From: Pseudoalteromonas shioyasakiensis
Lineage (GTDB): Bacteria > Pseudomonadota > Gammaproteobacteria > Enterobacterales > Alteromonadaceae
Direction: 5' to 3'
Assembly: GCF_019134595.1 (NCBI RefSeq)
Contig: NZ_CP077770.1
Location: forward strand, 2,786,501 to 2,850,500
DNA: 64,000 nucleotides
This document shows positions 57,784 to 64,000 of the stretch, piece after piece. The notes beneath the pieces are model-generated. The model was given only the letters and a program-made list of their open reading frames with translations, was not told where the DNA came from and did not search any database. How positions within the stretch are numbered: the stretch's first letter is position 1; the number at the start of each line of letters is the position of its first letter. The position numbers and the translations under genes were made by a program.

Positions 57784-59196
57784 ATGATACTTTCAAAAAA
57801 AGCCCTAGCTGCACTCAGCTTGGCAACAACACTCATACTGCCCAATGCTTATGCGATTGATAATGGCGTATACACCATTAAATCAAAGTACAGTGCTAAG
57901 TTTGTTGAAGTAGCCAGCGCGCAAACCAACGATGGTGCGAATGTTAGTCAATGGGCTGACACGAATCACGACACCCAGCGCTGGTTAATTACTAATATAG
58001 GTGGCAGCAACTATTCGGTTATTAACTTAAATAGTGGTAAAGCCCTAGAGGTGTTTGACTTCTCGACTGCCGATGGCGGCAATGTGGTGCAATATGAGTA
58101 CGCTAATCTTGCCAGCCAACACTGGCAAATTAATGATGAAGGTAGCGGCTATTTCAGCTTCATTAACGATCACAGTGGTAAGGCACTCGACCTTTATGCT
58201 TTTGATGGCAACGATGGCGCTAATATTAGCCAGTGGAGCTACAACGGCAGCGATGCACAGCAGTGGCAGCTAACCAAGCTTGCTAATGTTGAATCAACCC
58301 CTTGGGATCCATCCACAACCAATGGCGCTGCAGATCACTGGCCACTTACTGGTAATTTAGTCACCCACGATCCAACCCTTGGCTATGAAAATGGCACTTG
58401 GTGGGTTTTTCAAACAGGCCCTGGTATTTACGGTAAATATTCAAGCAACGGTGTAGATTGGAATGATGCGCAGCCAATTTTCTCAAATGGTTTAAGCTGG
58501 TGGAGTAACTATGTACCAGATCATGATGGAATTGATGTCTGGGCGCCTGAATTAAAAAGCTACAATGGTCGTAGCTGGCTTTATTATTCGATTTCGACCT
58601 TTGGTTCACGTGTTAGCGCTATTGGCCTTACCTCAGCAAGTAGTGTGGCAGCCGGTGATTGGCGTGATGATGGTTTAGTAATTAACACGACCAATAGCAA
58701 TAATTATAACGCCATTGACCCCGATCTCGTGGTAGCAAAAGATGGTGCACCTTGGCTTGCCTTTGGCTCATGGAATTCGGGTATTAAACTAACGCGTATT
58801 AACCCAATGACCATGAAACCATTTGGTCAAATCTACTCTTTAGCAAGTCGCTCTGGTGGCATCGAAGCACCTACCATAGTGTATCGCCAAGGCTATTACT
58901 ATTTGTTTGTTTCAGTTGGCAAATGCTGTGATGGCACGAATAGTACTTACCGTATTGCGTATGGTCGCTCTAGTGACATCCGCGGTCCATACCTAGATAA
59001 AAATGGCACCGACATGCTAGCTAGCGGCGGGAGCATTCTAGATGCGGGTAATAGCCAATGGGTAGGTCCAGGTAGACAAGACATTTTAAATACCGATGTG
59101 ATTGTTCGTCATGCTTATGATGCAGGTGATAATGGTACCCCTAAATTGCTCATCAGCACCCTGAATTGGGATGCTAATGGTTGGCCTAAATACTAG
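57784..59196 (+). CDS. Secreted arabinan endo-1,5-alpha-L-arabinosidase (GH43) with a lectin domain
   Basis: 470 aa. Signal peptide ending NAYA, then a ricin-type beta-trefoil (about 25-168) with three repeats carrying QxW motifs (SQWADTNHDTQRW, ANLASQHW, GSDAQQW). The catalytic five-bladed propeller (about 180-470) has the general-base Asp in THDPTL, a modulating Asp in NAIDPDLV and the acid Glu in GIEAPTIV. Cuts arabinan in plant or algal material outside the cell. It is a lone gene with no sugar-uptake genes beside it. Confidence 0.9.
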   Translation: MILSKKALAALSLATTLILPNAYAIDNGVYTIKSKYSAKFVEVASAQTNDGANVSQWADTNHDTQRWLITNIGGSNYSVINLNSGKALEVFDFSTADGGNVVQYEYANLASQHWQINDEGSGYFSFINDHSGKALDLYAFDGNDGANISQWSYNGSDAQQWQLTKLANVESTPWDPSTTNGAADHWPLTGNLVTHDPTLGYENGTWWVFQTGPGIYGKYSSNGVDWNDAQPIFSNGLSWWSNYVPDHDGIDVWAPELKSYNGRSWLYYSISTFGSRVSAIGLTSASSVAAGDWRDDGLVINTTNSNNYNAIDPDLVVAKDGAPWLAFGSWNSGIKLTRINPMTMKPFGQIYSLASRSGGIEAPTIVYRQGYYYLFVSVGKCCDGTNSTYRIAYGRSSDIRGPYLDKNGTDMLASGGSILDAGNSQWVGPGRQDILNTDVIVRHAYDAGDNGTPKLLISTLNWDANGWPKY

Positions 59197-59207
59197 TTCT
59201 CCCCACT

Positions 59208-59231
59208 AAGCGCGTGCAAGCGCGCTTTTTA
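59208..59231 (+). terminator. Terminator after the arabinanase gene
   Basis: AGCGCG-TGCAAG-CGCGCT followed by TTTTT. The convergent minus-strand gene ends at 59229, inside the same structure. Confidence 0.85.
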
Positions 59232-59978
59232 CAATCTATCTAATATACTGCGAACAAATTCAGAATTAAGAATCTGAGTTACTGCCCCACTACACCACAA
59301 ATAGGCACGTTGAATCGGGTAACCTTTAAAAATCCAACGCTTACGCACATGATTAAAGTCGTGCAAATAATCAGCCTTTGCTTGCGGTAACGAGTCTTTG
59401 GCTAACTTATGCCATGCTTTATAAACCCCACTCATATCGGCACCACGCATAAAACGCTGTAACCAGCGCGGAAAGCGTGCAAAGCGAATCGCGGACTGAA
59501 AATCAATAATGTAAGGCTTGCCATCTTTTGAACAAATAACATTACCTAAATTACGTAAGTCGAGGTGCACCACGCCGCGGCGATGCATTTTTGCTACCAA
59601 ACGCTCAAATTCTTTAAAGAACTCACTCGGTAAATGCTGCTGTTGCAAGGCAAGCTGGCGAAGTGGCGTGCCTTCAATAAAATCATAAGCAATAGCAATC
59701 GATGACAAGCGGCAAAAGTTATCAACCACTCCGTCTACGTCTTGCAGGCGTGCCAGCCCCTTGTACTCTTGATTGATAAAAAGCGGCGCGATTGTTTTTC
59801 TCACCCACCATGGGCTGTGCTGAAAATCTTTAATAATTAAATCAAATTTCGCGTCTTTATAACGATAAACAATGGCATTGGCAAAGCGGCCTGTGTGAAC
59901 AACCGACAAACCTTCTGGGCTAAATTGATGAGCTGGAAATTGAGCGTGAAGCTCTGCAAGCAAAGATGATTCAAACAT
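59229..59978 (-). CDS. Lipopolysaccharide-kinase-like (Kdo/WaaP family) protein
   Basis: 249-aa protein-kinase-like fold. The catalytic loop VHLDLRNLGNV (about 138-148) and metal-binding IIDFQSA (about 156-162) are readable, and the N-lobe lysine is likely in LIIKDFQ. In this family it phosphorylates lipid A-core sugars or protein targets. It stands alone; the target is not visible. Confidence 0.78.
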   Translation of the reverse strand: MFESSLLAELHAQFPAHQFSPEGLSVVHTGRFANAIVYRYKDAKFDLIIKDFQHSPWWVRKTIAPLFINQEYKGLARLQDVDGVVDNFCRLSSIAIAYDFIEGTPLRQLALQQQHLPSEFFKEFERLVAKMHRRGVVHLDLRNLGNVICSKDGKPYIIDFQSAIRFARFPRWLQRFMRGADMSGVYKAWHKLAKDSLPQAKADYLHDFNHVRKRWIFKGYPIQRAYLWCSGAVTQILNSEFVRSILDRL

Positions 59979-60064
59979 AACAACCTGGACTTGTTAAAAT
60001 TAAATGCCTAGGCAACTATATTATCAAAATGCGTCTACAGCGACAATGTACCGCTTAGAGAAAT

Positions 60065-60529
60065 TTATGCTTTTAAATTATGAATTGCTCTAAACAATAA
60101 GTTTGCGAGTTGCTCTTGCTCATCATCAGAGAAGCCTGTAAGTGCTTTGCGATAGATATCATTTACAGTGGGTAAAATTTCTGGGTAAAGCTGTTGGCCT
60201 TTTTCTGTGAGGCATAAAAGAGTTGAACGGCGATCTTCAACTGACTGCTTTTTTGCAACTAAGCCCTTGTCTTCTAAACGAGAAAGTAACCGACTCATGG
60301 CACCGCGGTCATACATCATGTGCTCACAAAGCTCAGCCAAGGTATTTACTTTACCACGCGCAAGTAGCACAACCACAATGTACTGAGCCGAGGTTAGCTC
60401 TTTATCCTCTAAAGCATTATCAAGATGAGTCACTAGGTTTGAACGTAAGTAAGAGACTAAGCGACCTAAGTCTTGCACTGGATCTAAATCTTCAATGCAG
60501 CACTGGCCAATTGATGCAGGTTCTTTCAT
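60065..60529 (-). CDS. MarR-family transcriptional regulator
   Basis: 154 aa. Winged-helix core with TLAELCEHMMYDRGAMSRLLSRLEDKGLV as recognition part and the wing KKQSVEDRRSTLLCLTEKG. A CC pair near residue 11 could be redox-active. It faces the membrane protein gene at 60657 across a region with palindromes, and is likely to repress that gene, itself or both (inference). Confidence 0.92.
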   Translation of the reverse strand: MKEPASIGQCCIEDLDPVQDLGRLVSYLRSNLVTHLDNALEDKELTSAQYIVVVLLARGKVNTLAELCEHMMYDRGAMSRLLSRLEDKGLVAKKQSVEDRRSTLLCLTEKGQQLYPEILPTVNDIYRKALTGFSDDEQEQLANLLFRAIHNLKA

Positions 60530-60544
60530 ATTTCCTCTAAAGCG

Positions 60545-60647
60545 ATGAATAGCAATTCATAGACAGTTAATAGGCAAAATAATTCAATCCTATTAGATTG
60601 CTTCAACGGCTATGAATAGTGTAGCGTGAACAAGCTTACTAACTGTC
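60545..60647. promoter_or_regulatory. Candidate MarR operators in the divergent gap
   Basis: ATGAAT-AGCA-ATTCAT (60545-60560) is a 16-bp palindrome 15 bp upstream of the MarR start. The half-site CTATGAAT recurs at 60610-60617. A second inverted pair, GACAGTTA (60562-60569) and TAACTGTC (60640-60647), brackets the middle of the gap. Confidence 0.5.
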
Positions 60648-60656
60648 GGGGGCGTT

Positions 60657-61808
60657 ATGCTAACTAAACAACATATTATCAAGTATTTATCTCTTACAAT
60701 ACTGCTACTTCTTTGTTGGCTAGAGCATTATAACCATTTCATTATGCGCTTTATCGACAGCGCCCTTGTGCAATCAACCCTAGTGTATGCTTCATCTCGT
60801 ACAGTTAATGCTGCTATATCGCTATTGCAATCAGCCGAAGTGGGCATTGGTATTGCGAGTATTCAACCTGCACAACTACTCGACCCAGTCAATGACTTAG
60901 CTGAATACATGTCGGATGCTATGCGCCTCGCTATAGGCTCGTTATTTTTACAGCGCATTTTATACACCATTTCTTCTGGGGTTATTTTTAGTGGTGTTTT
61001 TACTGTTTCGGTCGTCGCTTACTTTATATGTGAATGGCGTAACTATTTTCCTAACTTACGTCATAAGATTATGGCGAGCTTAATTTTAATTCGCTTTTTA
61101 GTGCCTGCTGTGGTGCTTACAACAGGCCTCGTGAGCCAAATATTCTTAGATGAGCAAATAAACCAGCAAAGTGAAATCGTGAGCGAAAAAGTCGAGACGG
61201 TGAATAGTAGTGCAAATAACACCTCTGCCCTATCAGCCAAGCTAAAAGCTGAGGTCGATAGTGAAAAACAAACCATCTTCGACAAGCTCTCTCTATTAAA
61301 TGAGCAGCAGATTAAAAACCACCAGCGAGCCACTGAGCTCAAAGGTGATTTAGCAGAGCTCGAAGCCCAAATAGAAGCGATTCAAGCAACCCGCAGCTTG
61401 TCTGAGCGACTGACCTTTACTGAGCTTGAACAAGCAAAGCCATTACTTGATAAAAAGCAGCAATTAACAGCGCAGTTTAATGCGGTACTAAACCAGCAAA
61501 GACAGCTGAACTTAGACAAAGACGCCTTAAACGAACAACTAGAAAACCTTAACGCATCACTCAATCAAGACCAATCGTCGCAGGTGAGTAAAATTATCGA
61601 CACCGTCACCTCTGGCATTAGCAACATGGTGGCAGCCGTCGAAGACTTATTTATCGACTTTTTGAATATCTTGTCACTGCTGATTTTAAAACTGTTATTA
61701 ATGCCGTTGATTTTTTTATACCTATTTAACAAAGCCTTTAAGGCCATTTGGCAGCGCCGCTTTATGGACGTAGTAATACAAACAAAGCAACTGGCTGTTA
61801 ATCGCTGA
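60657..61808 (+). CDS. Membrane protein with a long periplasmic or cytoplasmic coiled coil, unknown function
   Basis: 383 aa. Hydrophobic helices near residues 8-22, 105-122 and 138-160 and a final one near 338-358 surround a long coiled coil (about 165-305) rich in Gln, Glu, Lys and Leu. I recognise no family. GGGGGC precedes the start. Divergent from the MarR gene. Confidence 0.75.
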   Translation: MLTKQHIIKYLSLTILLLLCWLEHYNHFIMRFIDSALVQSTLVYASSRTVNAAISLLQSAEVGIGIASIQPAQLLDPVNDLAEYMSDAMRLAIGSLFLQRILYTISSGVIFSGVFTVSVVAYFICEWRNYFPNLRHKIMASLILIRFLVPAVVLTTGLVSQIFLDEQINQQSEIVSEKVETVNSSANNTSALSAKLKAEVDSEKQTIFDKLSLLNEQQIKNHQRATELKGDLAELEAQIEAIQATRSLSERLTFTELEQAKPLLDKKQQLTAQFNAVLNQQRQLNLDKDALNEQLENLNASLNQDQSSQVSKIIDTVTSGISNMVAAVEDLFIDFLNILSLLILKLLLMPLIFLYLFNKAFKAIWQRRFMDVVIQTKQLAVNR

Positions 61809-61856
61809 TATTTCAGCTAAAGTTATAAACCTAACTCGTTTTTAAAGGATATAAGT

Positions 61857-62747
61857 ATGACTGAGCAACGCCATAACCACATTCCCCAAGAAGCTTTCGA
61901 TTGGTACGATGAATACGCCCATGGCTTGATGGACCGCCGTACCTTTATGAAAAAGCTGGGTGGCTTAGTCGCCCTTGGTTATTCAATGGCAATGCTAAGT
62001 AGCGCTTTACTGCCAAACTACGCATTAGCTGAGCAAGTATCCTTTAATGACCCTGATATTAAAGCCAGTTATAAAACCTTTGATTCGTTTAAAGGTCATG
62101 GCGAAGGTAAAGGCTATTTAGTCGAACCCGCTAATTTAACGGGCAAGCTCCCAATAGTATTAGTGATCCACGAAAACAGGGGCTTAAACCCTTATATTAA
62201 AGATGTTGCTCGCCGCCTTGCCAAAGCCGGTTTTATTGCCTTTGCGCCAGATGCATTACACCCTCTTGGTGGCTACCCTGGCAATGACGATGAAGGCCGC
62301 GCCATGCAACGCTCTATGGATAAACAAAAAATCCAACAAGACTTTATCGCCGCAGCAGAATACATAAAAAGACACCCAAATAGTAACGGCAAACTTGGTG
62401 CGGTAGGCTTTTGCTTTGGTGGATATATGGTTAACTACCTAGCAGCAGTTGATAGCAAACTGATTGATGCGGGCGTGCCTTATTACGGCACTCCGGCCGT
62501 TAAAGAACTCAGACAAAACATCAAAGCCCCACTACTTGTACACTTAGCCGAGTTTGATAAACGCGTTAATGCAACATGGCCAGAATACGAGAGCGACTTA
62601 AAAGCGCATCAAGTGCCTTACACTATGCACATGTATGAGCAAGCAAATCATGGTTTTCATAACGACTCTACATCTCGTTATGATGAAAAACAGGCGGAGC
62701 TTTCGTGGCAACGCACATTGGCCTTTTTCAATGAGCAATTGATTTAA
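61857..62747 (+). CDS. Tat-exported dienelactone hydrolase-family protein (YghX-like)
   Basis: 296-aa alpha/beta hydrolase. The Tat-type signal DRRTFMKKLGGLVALG lies after a 25-residue lead. The nucleophile is the cysteine of GFCFGGY, with Asp in AEFDKR and His in ANHGFHND completing the triad. Members hydrolyse dienelactones or other esters. AAGGAT precedes the ATG. The substrate is unknown. Confidence 0.9.
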   Translation: MTEQRHNHIPQEAFDWYDEYAHGLMDRRTFMKKLGGLVALGYSMAMLSSALLPNYALAEQVSFNDPDIKASYKTFDSFKGHGEGKGYLVEPANLTGKLPIVLVIHENRGLNPYIKDVARRLAKAGFIAFAPDALHPLGGYPGNDDEGRAMQRSMDKQKIQQDFIAAAEYIKRHPNSNGKLGAVGFCFGGYMVNYLAAVDSKLIDAGVPYYGTPAVKELRQNIKAPLLVHLAEFDKRVNATWPEYESDLKAHQVPYTMHMYEQANHGFHNDSTSRYDEKQAELSWQRTLAFFNEQLI

Positions 62748-62795
62748 ACAGAGCAATTTCATACACTCTCGAAAAAATTTTAGGCTAGAAAATAG

Positions 62796-63011
62796 ATGGA
62801 ATCGCAAGTCAGTTATCGCTTTGACTCACAGCAAACCGCCAATCGGTTTTTAAACAAGCTTAAACACTGGTCGGTGGCTAAAGTCACTGCGAGTCTTTGC
62901 CAAGGTGGTTATGGCGTAAAAATACGCTACGAAGTCGATACCAGTGGTTTTGATTACACTCTTGCAGAGCTTGATGATTTAGCAATGCAACACGAAGGCG
63001 AAGAAATTTAA
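62796..63011 (+). CDS. Small conserved-looking protein, unknown function
   Basis: 71 aa, mixed alpha/beta, acidic C-terminus, no signal or membrane helix. The Shine-Dalgarno is weak, but the frame is clean and ends before a good terminator, and it follows the hydrolase gene by 48 bp. No family is recognised. Confidence 0.6.
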   Translation: MESQVSYRFDSQQTANRFLNKLKHWSVAKVTASLCQGGYGVKIRYEVDTSGFDYTLAELDDLAMQHEGEEI

Positions 63012-63030
63012 TTCTTATATTCTAGGCATA

Positions 63031-63065
63031 AAAAACGGCTAAACAAGGTTAGCCGTTTCATTTTA
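63031..63065. terminator. Bidirectional terminator
   Basis: AACGGCTAA-ACAAGG-TTAGCCGTT, 9-bp perfect stem between A- and T-rich runs; serves the small gene and the convergent porin-like gene. Confidence 0.88.
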
Positions 63066-63088
63066 AAGCCGAGATTATAACGCTCTAC

Positions 63089-63796
63089 TTATAAATCAAA
63101 GCTACGTGAAATAGACGCGACAATTCGCTCATCTGCGGTATCCCAGTCAAGGCTGGTATTTTCGCCAGCAAGCTCAAAATCAAAACCTGCAAAGCTTGTT
63201 TGATAGGCTAAACGATAATGGTTGTACGACTTATCATTACCATCCCAAGCAAACTTATTACCATCGAGTGAGTTAGAAATATCAAAGCTGGCACGAATTG
63301 CATGATTTGGCGCAATTTCAAAGGTATGGGCAACCATAGAAATCACATGCCCTGCATCGGTACCAAAGTAATCCCAAGCGTACCAGAAGTTAAGTTCTGT
63401 GAAACCTAGGCTATTGGTATAGCCAAACTTTGCATAAGTCTCAAAATAATTACCATCGCTTGAGTAATCTTCACCATGGTATGAGTAGTAAGCAATACCA
63501 TAATCAACACTAAGGGTGTCAGTTAGCTCAGCATAGTTACCAAAATACGCATCCCACTCGATGTCTGTGCCATCGCCAAAATCTACATTTGAAGCCCAGG
63601 TACCTACATACATACCTGAATCTGCAAAGGCATAATCTAAGCTGCCCTGAATCGCTGGGTCATTCATAGTTTGGCTTACACCATTGAAGGTGTAATCTGA
63701 TGCCAATGTAACCGTAGTCGATAAGTCAGCCATGGCTGATGTCGATAGTAATGCCAATGGCAACGCTGCTGCTAATACTGTTTGTCTTGTTGTCAT
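63089..63796 (-). CDS. Gcw_chp/TorF-family outer-membrane protein
   Basis: 235 aa with signal peptide ending SAMA, then LSTTVTLASDYTFNGVSQT, the hallmark opening of this family, and about twelve amphipathic strands ending in a C-terminal aromatic-rich RSFDL. Putative porin of marine Proteobacteria. AAGGGAA precedes the start, only 11 bp after the upstream gene ends. Confidence 0.88.
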   Translation of the reverse strand: MTTRQTVLAAALPLALLSTSAMADLSTTVTLASDYTFNGVSQTMNDPAIQGSLDYAFADSGMYVGTWASNVDFGDGTDIEWDAYFGNYAELTDTLSVDYGIAYYSYHGEDYSSDGNYFETYAKFGYTNSLGFTELNFWYAWDYFGTDAGHVISMVAHTFEIAPNHAIRASFDISNSLDGNKFAWDGNDKSYNHYRLAYQTSFAGFDFELAGENTSLDWDTADERIVASISRSFDL

Positions 63797-63807
63797 GTTG
63801 GTTTCCC

Positions 63808-64000
63808 TTAGCTAACTGTTTCTATTTTTGTGTAATCTAATTTATTGTCTTTTGGTGAACCTTCGATATTTTTCACTGTTTTTAACTTGCTGTAGCCAAT
63901 AAACGCAGCACAGCCGAAAAATAACGCAATAACGAGCGCACCAACCCATTGGATCTGTAAAAAGTCGAACTTAAACAGCAGGGTTAATAATGAAAGCGCC
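63808..64000 (-). CDS. C-terminus of a membrane protein, cut by the window edge
   Basis: The last 63 codons only. A hydrophobic helix (WVGALVIALFFGCAAFIGY) is followed by a short charged cytoplasmic-like tail ending KIETVS. A transporter is likely, but the family cannot be told. Probably co-transcribed with the porin-like gene downstream. Confidence 0.7.
   Translation of the reverse strand, partial: ALSLLTLLFKFDFLQIQWVGALVIALFFGCAAFIGYSKLKTVKNIEGSPKDNKLDYTKIETVS

Overview
The window looks like a chromosomal segment of a marine gammaproteobacterium of the Alteromonadales, most likely Pseudoalteromonas. The grounds are protein resemblance and gene order (thyA-lgt-ptsP-rppH-mutH; eno-pyrG-mazG-relA-rlmD-barA; pdxJ-recO-era-rnc-lepB-lepA-rseCBA-rpoE-nadB), a Vibrio-type 283-aa thymidylate synthase, FlgT, NhaD and an AT-rich composition. 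No database search was run.

Layout. 1-6.1 kb: start of a lipoprotein gene, flgT, oxyR divergent from a peroxiredoxin-glutaredoxin hybrid with a well-matched OxyR operator between them, nhaD, a zinc alcohol dehydrogenase and tRNA-Arg(CCU). 6.2-15.1 kb: a ten-gene minus-strand locus that is the most unusual part of the window. It holds a chaperone, an usher, two DUF4402-like pilin subunits, three SPOR-domain lipoproteins and three FlgO-family lipoproteins; the usher itself seems to end in a SPOR-like domain. 15.4-36 kb: galU, thyA, lgt, a TauE-type permease, ptsP, rppH, mutH, eno, pyrG, mazG, relA, rlmD, barA. The rppH-mutH gap carries a DnaA-box cluster plus an IHF consensus, at a place matching my recollection of E. 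coli DARS2. 33.5-46.6 kb: a small membrane protein, then pdxJ, recO, era, rnc, lepB, lepA, the rpoE-rseABC sigma-E operon, nadB, ygfX-sdhE, ygfZ and an SlyD-like isomerase. 46.6-64 kb: small membrane and envelope proteins, a YciU-type protein, an RND efflux pair, a crotonase, LrgA/LrgB-like proteins, an MscS channel, a PepSY membrane protein behind a possible Fur box, an arabinanase with a lectin domain, a lipopolysaccharide-kinase-like protein, a MarR regulator divergent from an unrecognised coiled-coil membrane protein, a Tat-exported dienelactone hydrolase and a Gcw_chp/TorF-type outer-membrane protein.

How they fit together. Most of the window is housekeeping: translation factors, nucleotide metabolism, stringent response, envelope stress and NAD synthesis. 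The accessory signal lies in the 6.2-15.1 kb envelope locus. All its products carry export signals, six look like lipoproteins, and it joins a pilus secretion core to peptidoglycan-binding (SPOR) and flagellar-ring-associated (FlgO) modules. Noncoding points of interest are a 7-bp array in the predicted leader of tRNA-Arg, an 8-bp array after barA, a MITE-like inverted repeat upstream of nadB and a sigma-E promoter before rpoE.
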